From: Aricia agestis
Taxonomy: Eukaryota > Arthropoda > Insecta > Lepidoptera > Lycaenidae
Direction of reading: 5' to 3'
Assembly (NCBI RefSeq): GCF_905147365.1
Contig: NC_056412.1
Span: 18,406,001 to 18,470,000 of the forward strand
DNA length: 64,000 nt
This document shows positions 10,511 through 22,826 of this stretch, piece after piece. The position numbers and the translations under genes were made by a program. Each line of letters begins with the position of its first letter. Position 1 is the first letter of the stretch. Below the pieces are notes generated by a model that saw only the letters and a list, made by a program, of their open reading frames with translations, had not been told where the DNA came from and did no database searches.

Positions 10511-10678
10511 CTTAGACTGGATTTCCACCAAAAATGTAATGCAAGGAATGTATTTTTGAGAACCAATAGCATCGCCGCGCTGAGCGATATCATGGCAAGC
10601 TCACGTCAATGAAGCGATTCTTTTGGTTCTCAAAAACACATCCCTCGAAACACATCTCTGGTGGAAACGCAGCCTTAG
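10511..10678. mobile_element. foldback MITE, TTTCCACCARARATGT family (copy 1, uninterrupted)
   Basis: The left arm TTAGACTGGATTTCCACCAA ... TTTTTGAGAACCAATAGC pairs with the right arm, whose reverse complement reads TAAGGCTGCGTTTCCACCAG ... TTTTTGAGAACCAAAAG. The inner part contains CGCCGCGCTGAGCGATATC and CAAGCTCACGTCAATGAAGC. A second copy at 44310-45047 is split by another element exactly after CACGTCAAT, so this copy serves as the empty-site reference. Confidence 0.8.
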
Positions 10679-11140
10679 CTCCCGAACCGGTGGTAGGCTC
10701 CAATAGCAACGACGTATAAATTGATTCAAAACTAAGTACATAATATTATAAAGAAATAAATCAATTTTTATTTTTTGATGACTTACAACTTAAGGCTAAT
10801 AGTCTTTATTCATTTACATCAATATTTTTTCTTCAAACTGTGTCCTAAATTGACGAAGGCAAAGGCCAAACAATCCAAATAAGAGCTTTGACATTTAACA
10901 GATCTTCAAATCCTCTTCAAATCAAACTGATTTCAAATGGATTTGAAGAACTATCTGTCAGACTGTCATTCAAATATTCAATTAATTCTTGACTATTTTC
11001 AAAGACCAAATTAATGGATGTTATACAATCCAATTCCAGTTACAATAAGATAAGTATTCGACTTTGTCGATAAATAATAAATAATTATGGATTCTTAAGT
11101 TTGCCGTAATTTTATTTCTTAGTGTTTTTGCCAATCCATA
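10679..11140. other. unassigned sequence with one small hairpin
   Basis: No gene. CTTCAAATCC (about 10914) and GGATTTGAAG (about 10938) form a short inverted repeat. The rest is AT-rich. Confidence 0.4.
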
Positions 11141-11344
11141 TCCATACTAATATTATAAATGCGAAAGTGTGTCTGTCTGTTACCTCTTCACACTGAAACC
11201 GCTGAACCGAATTTGCTGAAATTTGGCATACATATATTTAGAGTCCCGGGAAAGGACATAGGATAGTTTTTATTTCGGAAAAATGTACGGTTCCCGCGAT
11301 AAACGAATTTTGGCGCAACGGAGTTGCAGGCGTAATCTAGTATG
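11141..11344 (-). repeat. CTAGATTACGCC...ATAAATGCG dispersed repeat
   Basis: On the plus strand it reads CCATACTAATATTATAAATG, CGAAAGTGTGTCTGTCTGTT, GAGTCCCGGGAAAGGACATA and ends GTTGCAGGCGTAATCTAGTA. This is the reverse orientation of the element type at 9775-9964 and one of the best preserved copies in the window. The minus-strand 63-codon frame over it is not a gene. Confidence 0.8.
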
Positions 11345-12644
11345 TATATATTTATTATGTTCATGTTTTCATTACTCAAAGTACATTAAACTTTGAGATT
11401 CTACTGAATATATTTATTGAGCTTCAAATTATTATTGAAAATTGCACTTATCTGATTGATTTAATTTCTAATTGATAGTCTAATAATTTCATTTCTTAAA
11501 TGACTATATCCACTTAGAGACTCAATTATTACTAAACTTTAATACAATAAAATATCTTTTGACATAAATTCTATCAATCCCCTCTATGAACGTTAAAATA
11601 ATTATTTCTTAAAGTCGTATACTTTGTAATTTTTAAAGCGTTTCTTCACTAGTTCTATAAGACTTCTCATCTTTGTTACTAATTGTAACTGCTATAACGG
11701 AAAACAACTTATATAATTAAAAGTACTCGGACTTTAATTAAGTGCTGCGTATTGAAAAAACTACCGAGAAACTCGATGCTGGAATAAATGAAAGGATCTC
11801 TTTGAGAGTTGCCGGAGTAGTTGAGATGTATTGATAACAGAGACGACCCTAACATCTGTTTCAGCTCAGAAACTTCCATTTTCCTTATTCAAATCTAAGT
11901 AAATAAGAATCAATTATTTGAATCTGTTGCGGTATTTGCGTAATCATTTTTCGGGGTCGTGACTTCGGGCTTTCATTCGAAATGGACTCCCTTAGTGAGA
12001 TTTACGATGTTTTCCGGAGTCAAAAAGTCCTTGGAATTAAGGACAATAGAAATTTTAGTCAAAGGAGATTTGTCTTCGTCTACATATTTGTTGGGTGTAT
12101 TTTCGTAAAAGACCAAAGGGAATATTGTATAAATTATAGCCAAAAGATTAGTAGACAAAATATTGAAATTCTTATAGACTTGTAATTATGAATATAAGCC
12201 TCAATTATTGTTCAATGTTCATATTAGATAGTTATGGCAGAGTAGACAGAATTATAGAGTATGCCGACTTAGAACTGATGTTGAATTTTTTAAATTTGAC
12301 GTATTATGACGAAAATCGTCGCTAGGGTTGTTAAATTGTTACCTACGAATTTAAAACTATGACATATTCGCTGGACGTGTTCCTCTTTGGTCGGATTGTT
12401 GTTTGTGTTTTGGCACATGCGATTAAAATTGTCAGAATCCAATTTTGAAATCTTTATTTTAAATATTTAAAAATAAATTATATCAGCCAGCGCGGTGCAC
12501 ATTCCGTTCATAATCCTAGTGAAACCCGACGAATTTGACAGATATTGAAGTTTATTTGCAGTCGAACTACTGGTAGTTATGTCTATTGTGGTTATGGTAA
12601 GAGAAGACTTCAAACATGCCAGGCAAAGATAAGTAGACAGAAGT
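11345..12644. other. unassigned AT-rich sequence
   Basis: Two mutually antisense frames of about 60 codons at 11973-12185 overlap almost fully and have no domain signature, so neither is called. Confidence 0.4.
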
Positions 12645-13162
12645 AAAAACGGGACCCTATTACTAAGACTTCGATGTCTGTCTGTCCGTCTGTCTGTCCG
12701 TCTGTCTGTCCGTCTGTCTGTCCGTCTGTCTGTCCGTCTGTCTGTCTGTCCGTCTGTCTATCTGTCCGTCTGTCTGTCTGTCCGTCTGTTTGTCAGCAGG
12801 CTATCTCAAGAACCGCTATAGTTAGATTTCTAAAATTTTCACAGATTGTGTATTTCTGTTACCGCTATAACAGCAGATACTAATAACAAAATAAATTAAA
12901 TATTTAAGGGGGGCTCCCATACAACAAACGTAATTTTTTTGCTATTTTATGCTGGATATCAATAATGGCAATAGGTAGGAACTTGAAATATTCAGAAAAT
13001 ACTCAGTTGTATTTATACTTTAATAATTAATAATAAAATTTAAATAAAATAAATAATTAAGGTGGGTTTCCATACGAAAAAACACATTTTTTACCTAATT
13101 TTGCTATTTAATGGTACGGAACCTTTCGTGCTCGCGTCCAACTCGCACTTGGCCGATTTTTA
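12645..13162 (-). repeat. GAGTCGG-family dispersed repeat, copy 3, with expanded microsatellite
   Basis: Full copy in reverse orientation, from AAAAACGGGACCCTATTACT to ACTCGCACTTGGCCGATTTT. The GACAGACGG portion has expanded into a (CTGTCTGTCCGT)n tract at 12674-12795, about 120 bp. This produces a spurious MSVCPSVCPSV... reading frame. Confidence 0.85.
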
Positions 13163-13333
13163 TATCTTTAACTATTATAATATATTTTATTTTTACCAAT
13201 ACCATACTGCGCCTCATACTAATCTTAACAAAACCAAATTCCAAAGTTAAAATTAAAGATTTGCTTTCATTACAACTCATCATCAACTTTCGTAAATATT
13301 TTTACAATAAACATTATTTTTCTTTTGTTATTT

Positions 13334-13394
13334 TAGCGCAGAAAACATCTATAAAGTATGGCTAATTCATACTTTATAGATGTTTTCTGCGCTA
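13334..13394. repeat. perfect short palindrome, 27-bp arms
   Basis: TAGCGCAGAAAACATCTATA..., ending GTATG, is followed by the 7-base spacer GCTAATT and its exact reverse complement. There are no mismatches and no TIR-like flank. It is too perfect to be old and resembles a recent inverted duplication. Confidence 0.8.
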
Positions 13395-13599
13395 CTAAGT
13401 ATTTTATAGTACTTTATAATATAAAGAATTTGTCAGATGCAATTTACAAAGTATGTTTGGTGAAATGGGAGAGAATCTCTCACTAATTAGTCGCATCTGG
13501 AAAGCTTTAACCTACTAAAGATATAACATTATTGAAGCTCAGTTCCATTCAAACAACTCGAAACTTACCTTGACATGTTTTTCCGATTTCGGTCACAAT

Positions 13600-14110
13600 T
13601 TAGACTATCAATAAACTTTAGTAAGCGACATGAGACCCTAGTATTCATTGCACCGTGGAACCCTACCTTTTTCCTAAAAAAAAAAAACTTTAATTTGTCC
13701 TTTCTCGTCTCTCATAGTATAATATATCTCCGTATCGAATTTTATCTAAAACGGTTCAGTGGCTTAGGGTTGATTCAGACCGCAATGGGACGAGTAGATG
13801 CATTTCTAAATAAATATGGATTTGACAGATTCGCAAGACGTCTCGCGCAATTAAAATCTGTCAAATCGCGTATTTTGTCTACCGCCCACTTTGAGAACAA
13901 ATTATGGTTTAGCGCCCCCATTGTTTCAATTTAAAATGCATCCAGATGAAATGAATAACCCCCTAAGCCTCTACACGACGCCCCCATTTTTTTCTGGGTT
14001 CCACACCGCCCCCCCTTTAGACCCCACAAAGGGGCGTTATCACCCACTTTGGGATAGGCTGGTCTAGAGTCAAGACAGACAGACAGACACATTTTCACAC
14101 AATATTATTA
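13600..14110. mobile_element. composite nest: dispersed repeat split by MITE half and hAT-like end
   Basis: The outer layer is the CTAGTTG-type repeat: 13620-13766 carries AACGGTTCAGTGGCTTAGGG, and the element resumes at about 14066 with AAGACAGACAGACAGACACA ... AATATTATTAAGCATG. Between them, 13767-about 13880 matches the left half of the 49147 foldback (TTGATTCAGACCGC, GATGCATTTCTAAA, GATTCGCAAGACGTCTCGC). From about 13880 to 14060 a C-rich segment ends TCACCCACTTTGGGATAGGC, reminiscent of hAT-type termini. Frames over it are not genes. Confidence 0.6.
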
Positions 14111-14654
14111 AGCATGCCTACTTTTGCAACTAACTACTCCGTGTTAGTGTAAAAAATAAATAAACCTAATAATCAAATCTATCGGCGCGAGAGATTTGTC
14201 CTTTAGAAAATGTCGCGTAAAATTAGAATAACTATTAACTAGTAGAAGCCTGTCATAACATTATGTGATAAAATAATATTAATTACAGCTTAGTAATATT
14301 TTAACAACTCATAGTGTATTAATTTGTCTGGCAATCTCCATACATGTCTTAATTTATTAAAGCCGTGCGTGCAAACACTCCGAGAGTTCTGTTTAATTAA
14401 TTTACTCATTTTGTTAACGGTGTAGTAATTATTTTGGCACAAAATGATTTTAACATAATTATGATGCTTTATTCGAGTAACTTTTAACGTAACAAAAACT
14501 GAAAAAAAAACTTAATTCAAAGACAAAGACATGATGAATACTGGCAATGAATTTTAATTTCTTAGCTTTAGTCATTGCTGAGAAAAATCGACATCACTAC
14601 AGCCAAATTATCAAGGCGTCGCCTTAAGCTCTGAAGTCTGAATCAACACATCCG
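14111..14654. other. unassigned AT-rich sequence
   Basis: Nothing recognised. Confidence 0.45.
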
Positions 14655-14800
14655 CTTCTTTTAACCCGCGACCAAAAAGAGGGGAATACGTAACATGTCT
14701 GTCTGTCTATCCATGTGTGGGTTGGCATCGTAGAATTGAAATGAGTGGACCGATTTCAATATAGTTTTTGTTTAAAAGCTGAACTATCACTATCATCAGC
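14655..14800 (+). repeat. CCGCGACCAAAAAGAGGGG dispersed repeat fragment
   Basis: AACCCGCGACCAAAAAGAGG, then TGTCTGTCTGTC..., GGCATCGTAG, GTGGACCGATTTCAATATAG and GTTTAAAAGCTG follow the order of a common insect repeat that I recognise from memory. A reverse fragment is at 55195-55285. Confidence 0.6.
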
Positions 14801-15100
14801 CCGCTCAGTGCTGAAAAATTCGGGTGTTTCTATTTCATTCCAGTGATTTTATGGATTCAATATTTTGCATTGTATTGCATCATCATTAAGTTTTATTTTT
14901 AATCTTCTTTATAAAACATTAAATTATGATGCATTTACGCGGGCGAGGCGGTAGCGAGTACTGAAAATAGCTCTCCATATAACGTTTTCACCGTGTTTGT
15001 TGAACACTAGGCTATGCAATCACTACTATCGCTAATTGATCACCCATCGCCGTGTTTACTAGGTAGAGAAGTTTCAGGGTTCCGTTACAGTAAAGGTTAT

Positions 15101-15242
15101 TATACAGACTGTTTAAAAAAAACTCCTCATTGTTGGTCATGTGACTTTTTTACTATCAGTCGTAGAACAAAAGTGGTCCAGAATGACCCCTGATAGTCAC
15201 CCCCTTTCGGCTTATTGTACCACTTTTGAAACAACCTGTATA
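15101..15242. mobile_element. short TIR element, TATACAGRYTGTTT ends
   Basis: The left end TATACAGACTGTTTAAAA and the right end (reverse complement) TATACAGGTTGTTTCAAAAG are inverted. The interior shows no further pairing and no ORF. No target duplication fixed. Confidence 0.55.
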
Positions 15243-17324
15243 TAGTAGGTTAATCAATCGTTTCCTTAAAATCAAACTTGCTAAGCTTAGACGCAACTAT
15301 CACACGCTTTCGAGCCGATAATGCATTGTTTCGCTACTTAGTAACTAGAAGCTTGTATCTTAAATCACGGTAAATGCGTGCGCTTGATTGAAGCGTACTA
15401 GCAAGAAGATAGTCTACTGTTCATATCAATATTGTAGGAAAAACTAGGCTAGACCATGCGTTAATGCATTTTACTCAAGAAATCAGTGCTTACATCATTT
15501 GATCAGTCATAAAAACATATTTTCAGTTATTTTTTAATGCGCAAAAATTTCATTTTAATATTATTATGTTGTCTGTCGATTTCTATTGAATCCCGAGAAT
15601 TATATAATATGTTTTTTTTAAATAAAATGTATGATAAATAAATTAGTTTACAAAGGACTTGTGGGTCCAGTCCTTATAATATTGTGTAGCTTCTCAAAAA
15701 TGTAATAAAGACGAAAATGACCGTGACATAAAAGTGTTCAAAGAAAACATACCTTAATCCATTAGAATTACGTCAAGTGCGCTCATAATTTAATTGGAAC
15801 GTTTCAGAAGAGACTTACAAGTTACCCACTGTACCTGACAGTGAAATATTAAAAACGGATATTATGAACAAAACGCGATGTTTGGATAAACGGTAATCTA
15901 ACTTCTTCAACTTAATATAACTTTCCCTGTTTCGTTCGCATGAACATATTTTAGGACGTCGTGAATAATAATTTTATGGTAAAAAGCTACGGTTTTGTCA
16001 TTATCTGATGGCTTTTATTAGAACGGTTACAGCTATATCCGAATATGTGAAGTTTTTATGTCACATAAAATTTCATAGCTGAAAGTAGGTGTAGTAGAAA
16101 ATCTATTACGATTTACGACTGTTTGATTCGAGTTTTTAGAATCCCAGAAACTAAAACCTAGATTATCGTCAAAACAACGTCAAAAGCTATCTGACTCGTC
16201 AAAACTCCAAGAGTCAGTTTTTGACGTTTAATTGACGTAGATAAGACAGAGACTAGATCTAACTAAAAAAATTATACTACAATAAGAACCCCCCGTATTC
16301 CCGTGGTAGTGCGTCTCTTTGTAACTAGCTGAAAGCCGAGCTTTGTGAGGGCTCGCGTGGTTCTTCTGCGTGGTAATAATCTTTAGGCCATTTTTTATAT
16401 ATTTCAATCAGCAACCAAACCTTGACTGACTGATAATAAAAATATGTACATACAAATAATAATTACTATGTTAAAGTACAAATCAATAGGCGTGGTAGTT
16501 TTTCCGTAAAGTGTACAACACAAGTGCTCAGATTGTGGGATATACTAGGGCTCACTTCGCTCGCCTTGATGACACAATCGCAGATCGAAACACAACAACC
16601 AACCAATAGCAAGATGTCAGACAAGGACACACTGCCAAATAAAGTTTATTTTCTTTTCTTTCTTTTTTTCTTTACCGCCGTGAACTGAAGCTGAAGCTAC
16701 CGCTTAGAGGGTAATTAATACCTACCGTAATGCAAAAATAACAAAATAAAATATATCATTTTTGAAAAACAAAATTTGTTCTCACGTTTTATACAACAGT
16801 ACATTATAACGTCTTTGGATGTAAAAAGGATTGAAGTTGTATAATTTTTGGGTTGAAATAGAAGAATCAAGGTACTGGATGTCCTTTATAAATTATTTTA
16901 TATAAAAGGGAGCTTAAAAATAAATTTTGTTAAATAACAAAGTTTAAAAAGCCTTTTCAATTTACATGCTAATTGAACTCTGTAGGAAATTTACATAAAT
17001 ATATTACAGTCATTATTCTTCGGGTTTCAGTAATAGTGTTACTTGTACTACGTACGGACAGCAAAACTACCGTAGCAATTTTAAAGTCCTTATAAATAGT
17101 TATAAAGGTGCGGCCAGATTAGAGGTGACTGTAACGGTGAAATTTCAGAAGTGTAAGTACTACTGTCCTTTATTCGAATAATAAATTAAATAACCACAAA
17201 TTAAAGAACCATAAATTAAAATCACCTCACAATAGATGCACCGATGTTTAAGTTTATGAGGTTGGAACAATAAGAAGACTACATTTCCGGTTAACGATAG
17301 TTTATTACTGCTTACTTATCCCAA
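15243..17324. other. unassigned sequence
   Basis: No gene supported over about 2 kb. A CGTCAAAA/TTTTGACG-rich stretch at 16140-16250 is locally self-complementary. The segment around 16300-16370 (GAAAGCCGAGCTTTGTGAGG) and a TCTTTTCTTTCTTTTTTTC tail at about 16650, after AAATAAAGTTTATTTTC, could be the end of a retroelement. Confidence 0.4.
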
Positions 17325-17592
17325 TAATAATAATATCTATAGACGCTTCAAACCACGTCAGTCTGGCCCTGTGTTAAGGACTTGTGTTACAGGTACCAGA
17401 CAACCGAAATATATTTAATACTTTTATTCTATACATAATACATATATTTAAGATTTTTATTATATTATACACATATTTAATACACATCTAGACCCGGGAA
17501 TATTGAAAACTTTTTGTTCCGTCAGCGGGATTCGAACCTGCGACCCCCGGCTTGAGCTGCCACACACTCAACCATTGAGCCACAGAGGTCTT
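17325..17592 (-). mobile_element. tRNA-headed SINE, copy 2
   Basis: Minus strand: head near 17592 (ACCTCTGTGGCTCAATGGTT), A box at 17568-17582, B box GGTTCGAATCC at 17528-17538, then CGCTGACGGAACAAAAAG, an AT-rich body, and GGGCCAGACTGACGTGG near the 3' end with an ATTATTATT tail at about 17325. It is about 75-85% similar by eye to the copy at 51476-51758. Confidence 0.85.
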
Positions 17593-19526
17593 CAATACAA
17601 GTGTTCTTATACTAATACATCATATACGGTTAACATGCATACCTAGTTACAACGCCACAACTTACATTCTACTTTTTTATACTGTCTTACAAGGATCTTG
17701 TGTGGAGTGGCAGTGTCTCAACTTCGTATTTTACCACTGTTAATATTATATAAAGTGATCTTTCGCAAGGGGTTGGCATACCAAAAGACTTTTCTATTTA
17801 ATACGGTTTATACAAAGCTTAAAGCTGTGTATGTACTAAGCCTAGTGATAGCTACCGAAAAACAGATTATATTTTGTTAAAACCGTTTTGCAGTAGGTTT
17901 TAGACTTTTAGAGTTTATCGAAAAAAATCTTCAAAAATATATTTAGGAATAGTCCTCAAACCAATGTAAAATTGTTCATTACCTGTTTTGCCCACTTAAA
18001 TAATTTCGATAAAATTGAGTATGAGGATACTTTTAGGCCCAAAAAGGACGAGGATAGTTTTTTATCATATTTTCGCGTAAATTGATAGAATACATTTCAA
18101 ATAAAATAATTAATTTTTTGACAAAAAATACTTTATTTTCATTTTACTGTCTGTACTTTGTGGTAGTGTACAGTCCTTCAGTAAACGTAATAAGCTCAAT
18201 TATTCAACCTCACACATACCTTGCGACTTAAATTGTATTATTTAAGGTCTCATTACGCAAATTGTAACGAATTTTGTAGCTCCAGTAGTTTTATAGCGGC
18301 AATCTTTATAAACCCTTTAGAAATTAAATTCTCAGTTTACGTTTCCTCTAGCCCTTTTCCAAAGGGTCGACCTAGATGTAGGGTTTTTATTTCCTAATCC
18401 TTTATTCAGTCTAATGCATGAGTTTCCTTCTGCGAAGATTACTAACGGTAGGTGGAAAAGTTTAATCAGCTTTTTAGAGGCAAAGCCTACGCAAACGTCC
18501 TGGATAAATATTTACGAAGTCCTAAATTTAGATCTATTTCTTCGTCGAATTTTATCTTGCTTTAACTTAGTATTAATTTTGTTTAACATTTACAGAGATA
18601 TTGATTAACAGTGAAATAACGGTCCGGGTTTATTAAACCAATGTTAGTCGTGATCTTTCGGCTGCACTTAGGCATCCATTAGATGGTAGGTTTTGCTGTC
18701 AGTTTTACCACAGTCATGACTGTGACTGATGGGTAACATACCGTGTAAGAGCGTGACTGACGGTTGCATGAAGCTGATTGACGAAAATCTGGATACCTTC
18801 GTCAGTACATCAGTCAAACATAATTCATGATTGACGGAAGTGACTGATGCTTGCATGAGCGTATAATGGATACCTTAGAGAAGTCCTACCAAATTATGTA
18901 GATTTACATTCTGCATATAAAACCAATTTCTTTGATAGCAAATACATAATTTCTATGGTCGGAACTCAGAAAAATATAATGAAATATACATCACCATTTT
19001 GCCCATCCGACAAAAAGCATACGAAAATCCGCAGGAACTCCACTAGATATATTTCAGAAGTTGTGCCACCATTAATTTCGAAATGTAGAAACTTGCGATA
19101 TGAAAAAGCACTTCTAAAGAAACACTGCACAACAAAACTTTAGTGAACTGCATGGGTAATTACGGCCAGCCAGCCGCGACCTCCTTCGTGATCGCGTCGC
19201 TAATAACAAACCCAACTTAGCGCAATTATTTTGATAAATAACTTGCAAGGATTAAATGTATAATAGCGTACCTAGTTTGCTATGTAAATGTGTGCCATAT
19301 TCATTTATGGTTGGCCATGATATCGCATTCTACAGCTTCACAATCATGGGTTTAAAATCATGGGATAAACCCAACTTTAAAACGCTTTTCCATATGGGTA
19401 ACTATGTGTAAAGGCGTTTTAAAGTTTGATGATATCATTTATGGCTTAGTCACAATGGTGATATTGGTAAGTGACGACACAGTATTTGCAATAACATTTC
19501 AAAAACTCTAGAGTAGGCTATAACAA
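17593..19526. other. unassigned sequence, with a TGACTGA-rich tract
   Basis: At 18690-18860 the motifs GTCAGT, TGACTGACGG and GATTGACG recur irregularly, giving a degenerate repetitive look. AACTTTAAAACGC (about 19373) and GGCGTTTTAAAGTTT (about 19413) are weak inverted repeats. No gene supported; frames of about 60 codons here have no signatures. Confidence 0.4.
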
Positions 19527-19682
19527 TTAGACAAAGTATTTTTTGTTAAAAACGATGACGAAATTCGTTATCAAAATGTATGCGGTTTGACAAAAGTCAT
19601 CGCTAAAATTTGACAAATGTCAAATCTCAATATTTTGATAACGAATTTCGTCATCGTTTTAACGAAAGGGACTTTGTCTAAG
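19527..19682. mobile_element. foldback MITE, TTAGACAAAGT ends
   Basis: The left arm TTAGACAAAGTATTTTTTGT TAAAAACGATGACG... and the right arm's reverse complement (CTTAGACAAAGTCCCTTTCG...) pair over about 50 bp, including GATGACGAAATTCGTTATC with no mismatch. A secondary GACAAAAGTC/TTTGACAAAT pairing lies inside. No ORF. Confidence 0.75.
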
Positions 19683-20162
19683 GGGCGGCTCTATTTTCTA
19701 GAATCCTTATTAGTTTATTGAATGTTGAAACTTAATAATTACAAAGACAAAATATACATTTCAAAACTCAGTAATATCGAAATAGAATAAGTGTTTCGTG
19801 TAAGCTTACTAAAATCCAAATAGCCGAGGCAGAAAAATTCAATTGATGTCGAAATTTAAAAAAATCTGTGCCTCATCGTTTTGATTATTGTTTAGTACTC
19901 CTACAAAAACGTACAAGTACCGTGCTACAAAACTGACTACCACCCTACAATGTAATAGTATTAAAAATCCACAAATAACGAACTATAAAATCCTCGTTAC
20001 CGGAATCCTCTTCTGCCCACTCCTGGGGCTCAGTCAGCCGTGAATCGAGATATCGGTGAGGACTCTTTGCACTGGATACGATATTAAATGAATTACAATT
20101 TGATACCGACGGAAACCTAGAAATGGGCGATTCATTTCAACTGAACTATGTACTATCAGAGA

Positions 20163-20291
20163 TGTTGATTCATGGGATCTACGTTATTAGGTCGAGCTAT
20201 GTCAAACCCAGCCAGACAGTTCACGACTTTCATTGAATTGACATAATCCGACCAAATGACACAGGTCAGTCTGCCTGTGAATCAATTTTTT
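20163..20291. mobile_element. MITE, GTTGATTC..GAATCAATTT family (copy 1)
   Basis: Shares GTCAAACCCAGCC, CATTGAATTGACATAATCC and the terminal TTGATTC / GAATCAA inverted ends with the copies at 42010-42154 (opposite orientation) and 56391-56509. The terminal inverted repeats are imperfect. Confidence 0.6.
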
Positions 20292-22823
20292 AGACAAAAA
20301 AAGTCGGACAAGTAGAGGCACAATCTAAATCTTGAAAATCATTGCCAAATTGTTATTACGTTTGCAACTTTTTGTAGTCACCTCTTTTAAAATATATTAT
20401 TTGCAATATGTCTGGGTAATATGGGTTAAATAATATATAAATGCTATGAATATAATATTACGTAATTAAAATTCAAAATTTATGATCATCCAGCATTAAA
20501 ATTATTTGACAAAATAATAAAGTTTTCACAAAATATTACGAATAAAATTAATTTGAAATATACCCGTAGGTATTTAAATCACTCCGACGTATTATATTTA
20601 TTATTTTAATAAACGATACATCAGTTAAGAACGTTTATTGTATGGAAAACGTTTTCCATTACTCGGCTATATTGACAGTATTCAAGCAGTAAATTAATTC
20701 GCGCCGCAATGAATCCGTCAATATAATCCAGCACCAATTTATTATGGTTAATGGTAAATCACAATTTACTTCCACAAAGCCCCGGTTACACGACCCGTCT
20801 TGAGTGGGACTACCAGCAGCAGTGTTATTTCTTTGACAATCCTGGCTAAATAATCAATGAAATGCCATGTATTTATTTAATATTTATAAGTAACTTAGTT
20901 GTAATAATCGAAAGACGTCAGTCAAAATCAATTACAGATTTAAATTTCAAGGAAAATTCGTGTTCAGTTGTCGTAAATCTACTAGTTTTCATAATTCATG
21001 GTACATACTCTATATTTTTACTCACAATTCATAATTCATGGTACATACTCTATATTTTTATAGTATTATGTTGTGTACCTATTTAGTTTTTACAAAAGTA
21101 GTAATAGAATATTCAATAGTTTCTGCGCACCCTCCGCTCTACCTTGAAAATGCGTACAGCGTAGTCGGAGACATCAATGGCAAGTAGAAACGTGTAGTGG
21201 GGGCATAAAGATCCGCTGGATTACGAGTCTTAAGCAATAAACTAAATTGTTTTATCGATTTCATTACGTCACTACTTAAAATGTAACGTTAGATTGTAAG
21301 CGCGATTAGAGTTGTTCGTCGTGACTTTTCAGCTGTCGATAAAGTAATATTTTTATGTGTTACTTTTAACTTAGTGCTTATTTAAACATACTTTCAATTC
21401 TTTTGACAATTGCTATATTTTAGAAACGTGAGTTCTCATCAGCAGCTCGAAAAATTAGTTGTTTTATCAAAATAGGCCAATCAAAACTCTTAAACTGCAG
21501 TAATATCCATATAATATAACAAACAGGGCGCAGAAAATCAATTACTTCCCAATAACAGTATACTTTTAAACAAAATTAACTACGACACACACACACACAC
21601 AATTTTAACATGGTGTTAAAAATCGCAGTCTGTGACTTACAAATACTGGCGAATGGATTTTTTGAAACGTACTTTGTAGGAATCCTGTACGTGGCGTGAC
21701 TTATGTAAATTGGCAGGTGGCTGTAGTGAAATGAAGTCAAATTAGAGCGATAAATCGCGCTACCTCGCCTTAACGTAGCCTTCGATATCGTGCTCGATCC
21801 AGCCGTAATAATATATTGTGTGTGGTATAGTTTTATACATCAGGGTAAAAAAAGGAGAAAAGGCATTTTCTGTGTGGCAAAATACTTTTTGCTCAGTGGC
21901 AAAAGGCTTTTTGCTCTTTTAATACAAACATATTTTTTATCAATTTAAAGTAAAAAATACTTAGTAACTTTTAGTAATCTTAGTTAGAGATTTATTAATT
22001 AACAACTTCTCGCTGGGTTAGTCCTCAAAACGACTGTAGACACCAAGAGAAATAATTCTGAAAGTATAATATTATTATTTATAATAGTTCATCCATTCCG
22101 AAATGAAATATTGTTTTTATATGATACAATTTATGATAAATAACCAAATTGATGTACATGTTCCATTATCACATTTAGAAAGTAACAACAAAATTCTTAT
22201 CCACTTATAATCGTGTCATGAAATGTACAAGGGATAATATCCCGAGCTACAAGAAAAAGGTCGTAAGTCTTATCTTCGGTCTCAAACAAATTTATTATTA
22301 TCTACCTATTCTCAACAATAGATCTTACATAAGATAGCCTCTATTATGTATTCATGAAAAGGTTACCTCCAATTTATCAACTATGTACAGTCGCTGCAAA
22401 ATTTAGCGTAGCACATTTCAACTTTATTTCTATGATAATAGTGTTCAAAAGAGGTAAAATTCGTATGGCCGCGGCTGGGCAATAGATGATAAATTTGAAC
22501 TGATATTGCTCATAAATACTGAAACGCTTATTTGTAGTAATTTGACGATATGACAGTCTATCATAATTTAGTTCACAAACTAGACCCAGGCTTGGTATAG
22601 AAGACTTTTCTCCTAACTATACAAGTTATTTTGTCTTTGTCTATTAAATTATTAATATAATACTTAAGGTAAACACAGTCAGAATGTCATATTGCATATC
22701 GACTGTGTAAATTTTTAATCGTTTTTATGTGTATGACAGTTTTTTTAAATTTTATTTAATGAAATTAAAATGTAATACTTTTTATTTTATTTTTATAAAA
22801 CGACACGACACGACGTGACACTC
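20292..22823. other. unassigned sequence with a 40-bp tandem duplication
   Basis: CATAATTCATGGTACATACT and the following CTATATTTTTA occur twice, 40 bp apart, at 20988-21060. A (CA)n tract is at 21588-21602. No gene supported: the 74-codon frame at 20862 is created partly by the duplication. Confidence 0.5.
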
Positions 22824-22826
22824 TAC

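Noticed and set aside
12674..12883. Cys/Ser/Pro/Val-rich 69-codon ORF (MSVCPSVCPSV...)
   Set aside because: It is translation of a CTGTCTGTCCGT microsatellite inside a dispersed repeat.
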